From Hetaerina americana (lineage: Eukaryota; Arthropoda; Insecta; Odonata; Calopterygidae): a stretch of DNA of 64,000 nt. The notes under the pieces are model-generated. The model saw only the letters and a program-made list of their open reading frames with translations, was not told the DNA's origin and searched no databases. Positions 48,331 to 59,760 of the stretch are shown here, in pieces. Each line of letters opens with the position of its first letter. The stretch's first letter is position 1. The translations under genes were made by a program, and so were the position numbers. The DNA is taken from assembly GCA_022747635.1 (NCBI GenBank), contig JAKTNV010000009.1, positions 1,004,501 through 1,068,500 on the forward strand. The letters run 5' to 3'.

Positions 48331-51214
48331 ATCCTCCTACTTCTTTCCAGAACGCAGGTCACAAATTGAACTCACAGTTCGCGACGCCCTGGCACCCATA
48401 AAACTGCAGCACTAAGTCATAGGCATATTGATGGAGACACGATGGCATCTGCTTACAGATGCCATTTCGTCATCGGCAGGGGCGAGAAAATGGCCCGCAG
48501 AACGCTTCCGCCCCATCAGACCGGTCGATGCGCTGTTATTGAGATTATTGCCGCGAAAAACTCCGCGACATGCCCTTCCAAGTGCACACGATTCACCCTC
48601 GCCCCAGTACGCGCACGCCCCCTGCGGCGCTTGCACCGTTGCCGCTTCCTCAAGTCCAGCTCAAAGGGGCGAACGAACGCATTGAAATGTCATTATTTCT
48701 TGATCACATAATGGAATATATGACATAATGGAATACATGACGCACCACCCGAGCAGTCTGACTTTAAATTGTAATGCTTATTCATGCAAAATATTGAAAA
48801 TCGGTTTGCTTTCCTTTGAAATGCGTATTTTCCCGGAAGTATAGGCACACAGGTGCTTTTATGATTTTGTAGACTTCATGTGTGCAGTATAATTAGCAAA
48901 TCTACGGCCTGCTGAATCGATTTGTTCGCAATCCTAGTCTTGTTCATTTGTTACTGCTATCAAAGCAGTATGTAAGGCTTGCAAAATATACGACGGAAAT
49001 ATTTGACTGAATAATATTAAAATTGAAAAAATAGGAATTATATTTAATACGTTCAGTTGAATTCTTTTCATTGAGTAACCAGTTGATTTGATCGCGCATT
49101 CCCTGATCAGCAATTCATATACTAGAGAGAAATGTCACCCCTCCACTTTCTTGTGAAGTTGTTTTACCTTTTAAAATAACATTAAGATTCAATTAATGGT
49201 GGAGGTATTTTAAATATTGTAATGCAGGTTGCTACTTAAGTCATAAATTAAAGTACTATATTTGATAAGTAGTTAAGGAAAACAAATGATTAAAGATGCA
49301 AGACCTCATCTAATCTCTAAGAAAAAACACGTGATAAAAAGTAGATTTTACGACGAAAATTCTTTGGGGGGAAGGGAATTTTTTTGGCATCAATGCTTAT
49401 TGCGACGTCGTCTAATTTTGAGTTAGCAAAAGAAATAAGGAGAACCGTTTGGCTGGTGAAGTGTTTCTCGGCTTGGCAAAGATTAAAGTCACAACAAGTT
49501 CACGCTGTATGTGTTTGGCCCGGATATCGAGTGCAAAGGAGTCAGTCGAAGGCGGCGGCGCACGTAGTGGTTCAGTCGTCGAACGGAGATCGGGAGGGCG
49601 TGGCCTCGCCGCGAGTGACCGCTTGGAAGAGATAAGCGCCCTCTCCCGGCCTTCCTCTTCTCGACCGCTTTCAAGAGCGAGGTCACGCAAGCGAAGAACA
49701 CCAGAGGGGGCGGAAATACGAGGATTTTCGGGGATCGACGACTCCTCCTCGCATGATTAGGCCGGCCTCCACTCCAAAATGCGGTGGACTGCATCCGCGC
49801 AGCCTCGGACGAATTTACGCTTCTCTCGTGCTGCGGCCAATGGGGGCCCGCGGGCATCGAACGTCTTGCCGGAAGTGTGGATTAAATACGAATGCATTGG
49901 CTTGCTTATTAGGCTTCTTCACGAAGAGAACATGAAGACGACTAATTACTTTTGCCGCGGTTCATCTAAATGTTGTCGTTCTCTCGCCTTATTACCGCTG
50001 AGAAGACTCGATTTTGGATCGGCTCCGCGAAATCGTCAACCCAAAAACATATCTTGAATGCCTGTGCGAAATATTTTGCATTTAGTTGCGGATTTGAATG
50101 GCAGGTAGCGAATGGACATTTTAAACGGAAACCAACTCTCTGCGCTCTGGGTTTGAAGGTGATGCTGCGAGTATCGATAAAGATTGCTCCACACGCACTC
50201 AAATAGTATGCATCGACATCTCACTGATATCTACATCCAGGTATTAAATGCCATTGCTGAAAATTGGAATTTGGTGGGACTGCAAAAATTGTATATTTAA
50301 AAAGATACTTCGAATTTTATCGTTTTCTTCGTTCACAATCCTTTACTTCACTTGCACTGACGCTGCAAGACACATTTTAAAAAATATTGTAAGGCTTTAT
50401 TTTCCCACAGTTCTCAAGTGAACGTTCTAGCAATACCTTCAGTTTTCGGCTCCAGTTTGATATGTAAAAACAAATTTAGCTGAATTTTAAACTTCTTAAT
50501 CGGTGTACTCCAGCATCCTTATCAAGGAGTCACAAATTCCACCATTTTCGATATGGCAAACAATGTTGTAATGAAAGACGCCTTTTTTTCAAGGGAAATT
50601 TTATAGTTAATCAGAACATAGGGAACCTGCTCATCTTATTTCCAGCAACTAATGTAGAAGGCAAAAAAACGAGTACTTCTCTTCTTTAAATGTAAAACAA
50701 TATTGTTGCATGAAAACCTTTTCGATATTGACTATTTCATACGATCCTGCATGCAGGAGATGCATTGCAAAATGTTTTGTAGAAAAACAGAGCGGAATTC
50801 AAAAATATTATTAATCGCTTACTTTCAAATATTTTGCCTCCATTTTCAATCTTTCAAGGTTTCACATCTTAATTCAGTTGCAACCCTTTCGCTCTCGCCA
50901 TTGAGCTGTCCATCGTTCATGAGCACGCCCCCTTCATGCAGACTCTTGCTCATCCTTGTGGAGGGTTCAAGGCACACTCCCGCACACCGTGAACTCCTTC
51001 TGCCTCGCAATGCTCTTTCTTCCAGCCGTCGTAATTGTGTACTCTCCATTCAAAGGCCTCCGTCCAAATTGCCTGCTCTCTTTGACTTAAGTCGACCAAT
51101 TGGGCAAGAAGAAAATGAAACGCGGGAATATCCGTATGAATATTTGAAACGCCAATATCCCATCGCTTTCAATTGTTTCCTTCCAGGAACACTCTCATTT
51201 TCTCTGGTCAATTG
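48331..51214. other. Unannotated stretch
   Basis: About 2.9 kb without a recognised element. A short tandem (TGACATAATGGAATA twice) lies at about 48,705-48,740. ORFs at 49.4-49.9 kb overlap in several frames and have no motif. Confidence 0.4.
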
Positions 51215-51670
51215 GATGCACTTCATAATGTTCTTCCCTTGTACTTGTCTACATGGAAACCTGAGTATGAGCCAAGTTATTTGGCTTTGATTGTTACCTG
51301 TGCTATTATTGTTCTATCATTTACGTACTGCGGTTTTTCTTTGTCCAATGTATTCAGAAGCACGAGCCACACCTCGCTGGCTCTCGTCCCATCCGCTGTC
51401 TTTTACTCTATTACTATCGCTCCAGTATTCCCCGCTGTCCTTCATCCTCACCTCGCATAGGCATAAAATATCTACACATATTTCCTCTTTCCATCTCTCG
51501 CTTAATATTCTCCAATTTTCCTGTCCGTGACATTGTTCTTATATTCCAATTCCCTATTTTAAATGGTTCCATTATTTTCATCGTAGTTTTTTCTCTCCGC
51601 TTCGAAGCTATTATTCTTGATGACGACCGCGGCGGCCTTACCTCCTCCTCTGCCGGGTACGACACTCGAC
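51215..51670 (-). mobile_element. RTE-like LINE, endonuclease N-terminal fragment
   Basis: Minus strand: IGNWNIRTMSRTGKLENIKR (51,520-51,580), then GDEGQRGILER, then a decayed GDESQRGVA and a remnant of the strand before QVYMP. Corresponds to 23,075-23,400 of the fuller copy, from a diverged subfamily. Confidence 0.7.
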
Positions 51671-51742
51671 CTTTCGGGTCGAGTACTTAGGCCAAGGCCA
51701 CGAATTGATTATTCATATGTTTGCATATTGCTATGTTTCATA
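51671..51742. other. Spacer
   Basis: Short spacer ending in the TA target dinucleotide of the following mariner. Confidence 0.4.
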
Positions 51743-52495
51743 CGAGGGTCATCCGGAAAGTAGTACCCGTTCGTGCCGCATGAAGTGCTGACGACGCGAG
51801 TAGCCGCTGGACGAGGTCAGATAGCTTCAGTGGCTTGTCTGCCTTCTCTGAGCCAAGTTGCGTGACGCTAGCATTGCCTGTGTTGTTTCTGTGATTGTTT
51901 ACAATGTTTAAAAAAATTGAGAACGCCGCCAGTTGTGAAGTGAGGGCAGTGATTAAATTCCTCAATGCAAGAAACGTTCGCCCATGTGATATTCATCGCC
52001 AATTAAAGGAGGTGTATGGAGACAATGTAATGGACGAGTCGTCTGTTCGGCGGTGGTGTCGCAACTTCAACATGGGGAGGGGGAACACACACGGCGATGA
52101 GCGTTCGGAGAGACCGTCTGTCATTACAGACCAACTGGTGAGCTCAGTTGACGAATTCGTGAGGAACGATCGGCGCGTCACAATTGATGACATCTGTGAG
52201 CATTTTCCCAATGTTTCTCGAATAATTGTTCATGAAATTGTTAAACACCATCTGCATTATGCAAAAATTTGTGCAAGATGGGTCCCTCGCGTATCTCAAT
52301 GAGCTGGCGGCGAAGGACTATGCAGCAGGAATACAGAAACTTGTCACACGTTATGACAAATGCCTTAATTTGCTTGGAGATTATGTTGAGAAGTAGTTTA
52401 AAGTATCCTCTTTCAAATAAAATTTTTTATGTTTGTTAATATTTACTTTTGTCTTTTTATTTCACGAACGGGTACTACTTTCCGGATGACCCTCG
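51743..52495 (+). mobile_element. Mariner deletion derivative with perfect 33-bp TIRs
   Basis: 753 bp. The TIR begins CGAGGGTCATCCGGAAAGTA and its reverse complement closes the element (52,463-52,495) without mismatch; TA flanks both sides. Inside, ATG 51,904 opens a frame of 133 codons holding the paired HTH region (VRAVIKFLNARNVRPCDIH; DESSVRRWCRNF; FPNVSRIIVHEIV; KICARWVPR). After a deletion of the whole catalytic core, the C-terminal LNELAAKDYAAGIQKLV...LLGDYVEK follows. It could bind TIRs but not cut. Full-length mariners are ~1.3 kb, so about 550 bp are missing. Confidence 0.92.
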
Positions 52496-52639
52496 TATGT
52501 TCGCATCCATGATAATTCCTTGGCATAAGCAATTGCGGTGGTTTCTCGTTGCCTTCCTCAATAGTATTTTAAAACGTACACCATCACTCAATGACAAAAC
52601 ATACCGAAACGGCCTATGCCGAATAAAGCAATCAATAAA
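52496..52639. other. Spacer
   Basis: Short non-repeat spacer between mariner and SINE-B. Confidence 0.4.
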
Positions 52640-52924
52640 CCATAAACACAGTAATCAACCCGAAGGTCGGTTTGGTAGTTGATGTTAGAGTCCACCCAAT
52701 AGTATTACTAAGCTCTCTTCGGCGTGTGAAATTCACACATTAGTGGAGCAATAAGGGGTGCAGTTTCTTTCCCTATACCAGCTATGGTTTCCCAGGAAGT
52801 TCTGGTGCCCGAAAAATCACACAACCTCGGTGGATCTTTGAGTGCGCAGAAAGGCTCGACTGGGGATCGAACCCGGGCCCTCTGGCCTGAAGTCCGACGC
52901 TCTGCCCCTGGAATACCGCGAACC
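52640..52924 (-). mobile_element. SINE-B, copy 2, with target duplication
   Basis: Second copy of the 26,052-26,325 unit: GGTATGGTTTCCCAGGAAG-type segment, B box region CGGGTTCGATCCCC (minus strand) and GGCGTGTGAAATTCACAC. Flanked by AAAGCAATCAATAAA (52,625-52,639) and AAAGCAATAAATAAA (52,925-52,939), 14/15 identical. Confidence 0.88.
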
Positions 52925-53029
52925 AAAGCAATAAATAAATAAATGGCCGCCCCACATGAGTCAGACGCCATTTCAGCCGCCTCGCTGAGTAACAGTCGCT
53001 GCGCGGACTGCATTTCGTCTGAATCCTGA

Positions 53030-53137
53030 CCTTCGACCTATCAGGCATGGGTGACCCTACCATGAGCAACTATCATTACTCCCGCCAGCACAGCTCTCGG
53101 GGTCATCGGAACGCACAAGCCCTTCTAACACGTCAAG
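53030..53137 (-). mobile_element. RTE-like LINE 5' UTR fragment, inverted
   Basis: Reverse-complement match to 22,700-22,805 (blocks TCGACCTATC, GGGTGACCCTACCA, CCAGCACAGCTCTCGG, GTCATCGGAACGCACAAG). It is joined directly to the CR1-like LINE at about 53,139. Confidence 0.7.
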
Positions 53138-53138
53138 G

Positions 53139-54860
53139 TTGCAATGGAAGGCAGGTTCAATGCATGCAATCGACTTTTCCACCCGCGGAATAGAGTTACT
53201 CCTTAAAAACATCGACCCCAACAAATCTCCGGGACCTGATGAGATACCGGCTCGCGTGTATCAAGAACTGTCGTCTGAAATCGCTCCTTATCTTAATATA
53301 ATATTTACGAAATCATTAGCAGAAGAAAGCGTGCCAAGCGGCTGGAAGATAGCTTCTGTGACACCCATATTTAAAAATGGAGACCGGGAGGACCCCAGTA
53401 ATTATAGGCCAATATCGCCCACCTCCATCTCCTGTAAGATTTTTGAGCACATCATCGTTAGTTCAATAATGAGGTACCTCGATAGCTAAGATTTATTGAT
53501 TAATGACCAACACGGGTTCCCTAAAGGTAGATCCTGCGAAACTCAACTCGCACTCTTTGTTCATGATATAATGCATTCTGGTGAAAGTAACATTCCAGTC
53601 GATGCGATATTTCAAGATTTTAAAAAAGCTTTTGATAAAGTCCCTCATTGCAAGTTACTCGCGAAGTTGGAAACTTATGGAATACACGGGAGTGTTATAT
53701 GCTGGATAAGACAATTTTTTAAAAATCGTGTTCAAACAGTCGTGCTGGACGGTGAATCATCCGATACTGTCAAGGTCACGTAGGGTGTACCACAGGGAAG
53801 TGTCATAGGCCTCCTCTTGTTTCTTATTAACATAAATGACCTCAGCGCCGTGGTTAATAGCAGGCTCCGTCTTTTTGCTGACGATGCGGTGATTTATGGG
53901 GACATTCGAAGTCGCGATGACAGAGTCACGTTAGCTAACGACCTAGATGCAATCCAGACTTAGTGCGATACATGGCAATTGGAATTAAATTTGGAAAAAT
54001 GCGTAGTGATACATTTTTGAGAAAAGAGTAACACCCCCCCATTTAGGTACAAAGTGAAACAAACAGAAATCGCGAGGGTAGATTCCTTTAAATACTTGGG
54101 TGTAACAATTACTCACGATCTGTCCTGGGGAAAGCACATACGGGAAATCTGGGGTCGTGCTAATAAAAAATTGGGATTTGTAAAAAGAGTGCTGGGTAAA
54201 TGTGACGAAAAAGTGAAGGAACGATGTTTCCTTGCCCTAGTGAGGCCCCACCTAGAGTATGCTGCCAGTATATGGGATCCTCAAGAAATAAATTTAATTT
54301 CGGAATTGGATCGAGTTCAGCGGAGGGGGGCTAGATTTGTCAAAAATTGTTATGACCAACGCAGGAGCGTAATTACTTTGCTAGAAAATTTAGGCTGGGA
54401 TTTCCTTACACAGCGGCGTTTACAATATAGATTGAACTTATTAAAAACATTTAAAGATGGGTCCTTTTCCGATGACATCAAGAACATAATACGAACCCCA
54501 ACGTATTACGGGCGGAGGGATCACGAATATAAGATTTGAGAGGTAGACTGCAAGACAGACAGGTTTAAATGGTCATTTTTTCCAAGAAAAATAAGAGACC
54601 AGGATGCTTGTAATCGAAATCCCCCTGGAGTCGGCTCGACATAATAAGTATTAACCTACAAGGTCGCGACTGCGCATGGTTATACGATCATATTTATATA
54701 TATATTTTTTGCAGGTCCCCCTTACCTTTCCCCATCCATTTGAAAAACCCTAACCCCCTCATCCCTTACCCTTTCCTCCTGGTGCTGCACCCCCTGCCAC
54801 ACACCTTTTGGTGCCTTGCAGGGTATTGATTTAGAGGAGATGTAGATGTAGATGAAGGTT
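53139..54860 (+). mobile_element. CR1-like LINE, best copy (RT to 3' end)
   Basis: 5'-truncated at the start of RT. Motifs in order: NIDPNKSPGPDEIP, WKIASVTPIFKNGD, PSNYRPIS, GFPKGRSCETQLALF, FQDFKKAFDKVPH (motif A), GVPQGSVIG (53,785), LRLFADDAVIYG (FADD), SFKYLGVTITHDLSWGKHI, LVRPHLEYAASIWDP, NIIRTPTYYGRRD. Stops at about 53,489, 53,781, 53,960 and 54,018 break the frame. The 3' end has a pyrimidine-rich stretch, a CCCTGC...CACCTTTTGGTG...GCAGGG double stem (54,792-54,823) and a GATGTAGATGTAGATGA tail. The spelling of the C-terminal part suggests the CR1/L2 group. Confidence 0.85.
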
Positions 54861-56099
54861 TTGGTCCATCCGGAGAGCTTGAACTACCTCCTACAAATTT
54901 CTCTTTCCTCCAATCGAACTCCCTTGCTTTCCTTCCTCTCCGTTGCATCTCAATGTCGCCTCCTCCCACACGCTGTCTCCTTAGCAGTGACATTGAACGT
55001 ATATTATTACTCCTATCGCACTACGGTAGGGGAGATCATGCCAATAAAATGAGAGAGATTAAGTGTAGAACAGATATACTTATTGAAGATGTCAATTTTC
55101 CTACGAACCACAAGGTATCAGAATGACGTTGTCCGACCGCGCAAGGGAAGAAAAGCATTTTGGGTCAAAAGTAGTTTGGTGTGTAATCACCCCCTGCCAC
55201 ACTCTCAAGCGGCAGCTTGCAGGGTACTATTTAATGTAAAGTGTGATGCACACATCTCCAAATTTTCAAATCCATGTTTCTCCCCACTCCAAGCGAGGGA
55301 TTTCTGAACCATTAAGTTAGTGCAGTGTTCAATATTACACTGAGCATGAACTAATCTTTCTGCTAGTCATCTTCTGCTCGGAGACTTTTTTTTCTAGCCA
55401 TGTTCTTCCACTTAAGTCCTGGCGGGTCCCACCGTAGGACTTAAGACTCCACAAAACTTGTGTAATACCAGTCTTAAGAGTACCAGCTGAGTATTAATCG
55501 ATACTGTGTTGAAATCACAACATTTTAAACCCCTAATTAAAACATCATATCATCGATTTTCATCGGCCTGAATGATGCCAAAGAAACCAAGCTGCTGCAG
55601 GGCGTCACTTCAAACCGGCGCCACTCTCTCTTCCTCACGTCACTCAGAAGACATGACAACGTTTGCATTCACGCACCGACGGTTCATTAGGACGGCAAGT
55701 GCGGACGAATGCACTCCTGGCGTGGAATCTAACTTCCCTGAAGGGCGGCGCCTTTACCACTCCGCTTCCCTTCTGCGCCTCTGAATGGCCGGAGGCAAGT
55801 GCCCCTGAATTTCCCTCGCTCGTCCTTGTTTGCCTTCGAAAGAAGTGCTTCGGCCTGCAATGGCTTCGCGGATTAATGGCGCCAATTTCCAGGGCCTCCG
55901 GCGATACTGTTGGAAAGAATACAGATTCAGAGAAACACGAGTGAAAGCCGGTGACCATGCATAAGCATATATTCTTCGATGCGTGTATATTGGCGATAAG
56001 ATTCTTTGAATATTGAACTTAAAAAGAGAAATACTGTAAAATCACTAAATTCAATATTATTCACTTTCATTCACCGTGTCGGTTGAAAACATTTGCATA
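54861..56099. other. Mostly unannotated; CR1-like 3' hairpin at 55,185-55,225
   Basis: The only recognised piece is CACCCCCTGCCACACTCTC... with GCTTGCAGGGTACTATTTAA, a diverged CR1-like 3' terminus. A TGGCGGGTCCCACCGTAGGAC block near 55,420 is unexplained. Confidence 0.45.
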
Positions 56100-56285
56100 C
56101 AGCGGCACATTCTAAATGAGGTCTAACCAGCGAAAGAAACGTTTCTCTTTCACCTTTTCATTACCCGGTACTCGTCTGATAAATCCTAACTTTTGTTAGC
56201 TTGTCCGCACATACCCGGATATCGTATGTATGTTTGACCCAGGATAGGTCGTGAGTGAGGGTAACGCCAAATGATTCAATCGAGT
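56100..56285 (-). mobile_element. CR1-like LINE fragment, RT C-terminal region
   Basis: Minus strand reads SFGVTLTHDLSWVKHTYDI, CADKLTKV, then KGERE.FLSLVRPHLECAA, parallel to 54,080-54,270 of the better copy. Frame-broken. Confidence 0.7.
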
Positions 56286-57214
56286 CTAGACATTTTATTT
56301 CGGTGCTCCCGATGCATTAAGCGTTTGGGAGGGAATTTCTTCTTTTCCGAAAACTCGAGAACCTCGCAAGAGACAAATTTGAAGTTTGTTCCTTTGTCTT
56401 TGGGAAATAGTTCCGTTGAATCTCTTCTCGGCTCGTCTCTAAACGGAGAAAGATCTCGAAGTCATAATAAATTTGGAAGAATATAATCTTCTCTGGGTGA
56501 AAACTTGGCTCTCTGATCGGGTACTGTTGAATAAAGAATGTCGGGATTCCATTATTTAATTTGCATTCATGAAAGAATCTACAATTCACTTGTAATTTGG
56601 AATTTTAGGCGTCTTTCCTGATTATTTTCCAATCACTCACGTTGAGGCGGAACAGGTATGACATGAATGTCAAGAGGATGCAATTGATTAACTGAAGTGG
56701 GTCAATTCCGAAGAAAGGAAAAAAACGTTTCTTTCCGGGTTCCAAATGACTTCCAAGGTTATTTGCGCGAAAAAAATCGAAGGATAGAATCAGTGACAAT
56801 AGAAATAAAAAAATCACTTTTTCAAATAATACAAAGGAGCATATTAGCGTGTAATGGAACAGCGTAGTTCGACTGAACTCTATGCGAAACCGCATATTTT
56901 TGAATGGGCCTTGGGCTCAGTAAAGCGGCCGAGCCCCATTGTGTGGAACACATTCGCTATGCTTATTGATTTTCTCATCATGTTTTTCGATAATTATTTC
57001 TCGGTGGGAAATCATTCCTAATGCTCAATTGATGGAGACAATAATTTGGCTCAATTAAAAAACTGCAGGTTGAAATTACCAGGGAAATCCGTAAGCAGTA
57101 GCTAGAATAATATGTTGTTATGCTTGTTAACTTCTTGTGATTTCGCTCTTTAGCGAGGCAGTGTCGATAAGTTATTCAAATCAACCTGGCTATAATTAAG
57201 TGATGCAGGCCACC
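56286..57214. other. Unannotated stretch
   Basis: No gene or repeat recognised. Confidence 0.45.
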
Positions 57215-57264
57215 GTGTTTATTAAACCACCGTGAGACCAATCTCACGGTGGTTTAATAAACAC
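57215..57264. repeat. Perfect 23-bp hairpin with 4-nt loop
   Basis: GTGTTTATTAAACCACCGTG+AGA pairs without mismatch with its reverse complement across a CCAA loop. It is not part of any element recognised here. Confidence 0.9.
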
Positions 57265-59329
57265 TCGATCATCAATATCCCTCACGTACTATCCCTGGTG
57301 AACCCGTACACGTGAGCAACCAATTTATTTAAGGTTCTCTCACTTAGCTCCTCTGGCGAGTTTAATGATGTGATTACTTCTGCGGTCTTTCTATTCCTCG
57401 TCAAATTCCGAAAGTTTATTTAACTCCCTCTTTCTTCTATCGCGTCGATTTTATCCAACCAATCGCGTGACGTGTGCAGCAGATATTGATAAATAGAGGT
57501 CTTAGCTTGGGCGGGGGGGAGGGTCCTCGCCCCCCGCAGAGGCGTCGGCCCGGTGCTTGTGCAGGGGGCGAAGGAAAGGACGTGACCCATCGGGGTCAAT
57601 CAAAAGGGAGAGAGAGGTGTGAATTGAAAAAAGCACGAGTCAAATCACGCCTCCATTTGGATTTCCCAATGAACGACATCCGGTGGCCCTCGAGAGAGAG
57701 AGAGAGGGGGGGGGCGGAAGGGAGGGTCGCTCACCTGGTCACCCTCCCTCCTTCGCGGTCATTTCCTCCCGTTGATGGGACGGGCCAGAGAGGGGGCTTT
57801 CCCGGCCCCCCACGGTGGCCGTGGGTGTCTCTCCCCCTTCCCGGGGCGGCGTCACTCCTCGCAACGAAACCAAACACGGCGGCGCAGGATACGTATTTCA
57901 TCGAATGGGAATCAACTAAGCGATTAGAATCCACGGAAATTCTCTTGTTCATTAGGATGAATTGCAAGTGTTATATGTCCCGTATATTTTACAATAGTTT
58001 CAATAGTTATCGGATAGTCTTTTTTGAGCACGTGCGCGGATTGATTCACGCTGACTTCATCGCTGAGTGTCCGTGACGGAGGAGGGAGCATTTTATGAGT
58101 ACGTGTCGTCCGTTTCACCGCATATACCTCAAATCGTTTTGCACAGGAGCTTCAGAAAATTCTCACGTTTCTTTACGAAGAGCGTAAAAACTAAATTTCC
58201 ACTTGTTCTATCGATGGTTCGATGCACTTGGAGCATGCTTTCAAATATTTTAACTGGAGTAATATATTTCAAATTTATTTTCGTAGTCAATCGTTCTCCG
58301 ATCACTTTCTGATGATCCTATTTTTGCATTGTCTCTACTTCCAATGGACGAGTGATGGCGCATAGCTCAGAATGAATGGACCTCTCGCCTCGTCGATGGA
58401 GGCTGGGCTTGGGGCTCACTTGGGCTCCTCTGGAACTTCAGAGGCACCGCGAAACAATCATCAAAAACCGTGGTTCCTGCCGTAAATTCTTGACGTGGAC
58501 ATTGCCAATCCATAGTACTCATGAAATCACGTGTGATATTGATACATGAAAACATTTTATGAATTGATTATGGAAATATTCCTGATATTTTGATGAAATC
58601 TTAGCATTGCGTGGACTTCATTTTTTACCAGACCTGAAATTTATGTCTGAGGAGAAAAATTTATTATTTTTTGAGTACTCTCGGTACTGTTTGTTTAATA
58701 AGAGTAAAACTCAAATACAGAGACGTAAATATTTGAAGAACGTATAAACAATCCCATTTTATTTTGACTTCTATCTCAACGGTCTGTTTTTTTAAAGAAA
58801 TTCAATAGATTATGCAATAAAAGATTGGATGCCGAAAACAGGTCAAGAAAAGACATCCAAAGTATTTGACACTTGATTGATCAGATACGGTCATTCCACC
58901 CAATGGAGAATGGAAAAAAAGTGGAGCGGAGTTGGTCACCGCGGGGCTGGTTATCTGACCGATCGCCATGGCCGGCAAACATGGCCACTCAATCATTTCC
59001 ATCCCGCGGAGGCCTATGTTTAATCCCTTTACCCTTTCTTTGGCGGCCCCCTCCGTCGGCACAGCCTCTCGGGATTTCCGCGGGAGGCGTGGAGTGATGT
59101 GCCCGTCCCCAGGGGCCCAACGACCCCCCCAAACCGATGCGCACTCCCTATCCAGCGCGTCATTTCACGACACCGAACAAATTGGGGACGCGGAAGTACT
59201 AATTACCTCAAAGCCATGCACGCACAACTGGCCCTGGACCCGATTACTGAATTATATTCGGGCATCAATCCATCCCTAAAGCACAGCGAATCAATCCATC
59301 GTTGAATGTGTCGCTGCGACCGATTCAAA
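57265..59329. other. Unannotated stretch
   Basis: Contains a GC-rich patch at 57,500-57,860 (with GA and G runs near 57,690-57,720) whose overlapping ORFs show no motif. It could be a CpG-rich regulatory patch, but nothing specific was seen. Confidence 0.35.
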
Positions 59330-59760
59330 TTATACAATTGAGGTGCCCAATTATTCGTAAAATCCGAGAAAAGATAGAGAATAGCTGTTGCCCAAAAGTA
59401 TGCAGACGAAGGATTGTTCCACTTGATCTAGTTTCCCTCCTCCAATCGTGAAATCCGCTCTCGGCTTCTCTCCTCCACACACGCCCCAGGATTTCCCTGT
59501 CGTCCCGATGTACTTGGTCCGTGGCATTCGGACTTGATCGCGGCTCCTTTCGCCTTCCTGACACCACCTCGATCTCACCCGCGAACCGAATCACGTTCAA
59601 TTCATCACCATTCACACATTTGATGACCAATTTTTAGGCTTCTTTCATTGCTGCCTCTCTTTACATACGTTGGGGAGTGTTGGTGTGAGGTTGCACCCTT
59701 GTCTGACTCCTTTGGCTATTTCTTCTGTTACCCGGCTATTTGAAGAGGGGACTCGACATA
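59330..59760 (-). mobile_element. LINE-X copy B
   Basis: Near-identical to 46,865-47,515 in reverse orientation, including TEEIAKGVRQGC and DFTIGGGKLDQVEQSF, but lacking the ~285 bp found in copy A between TTCGCGGG and GATCGAGGTGGTG. A tandem ACTCGACATAAGATGG lies just beyond its end (59,750-59,790). Confidence 0.75.

Noticed and set aside
50703..51290. 195-codon plus-strand ORF
   Set aside because: Its 3' end runs antisense to the start of an RTE-like endonuclease fragment and the remainder has no motif.
57474..58076. 200-codon plus-strand ORF
   Set aside because: First half is GC-rich low complexity and the rest has no motif; does not resemble a transposon or host gene.
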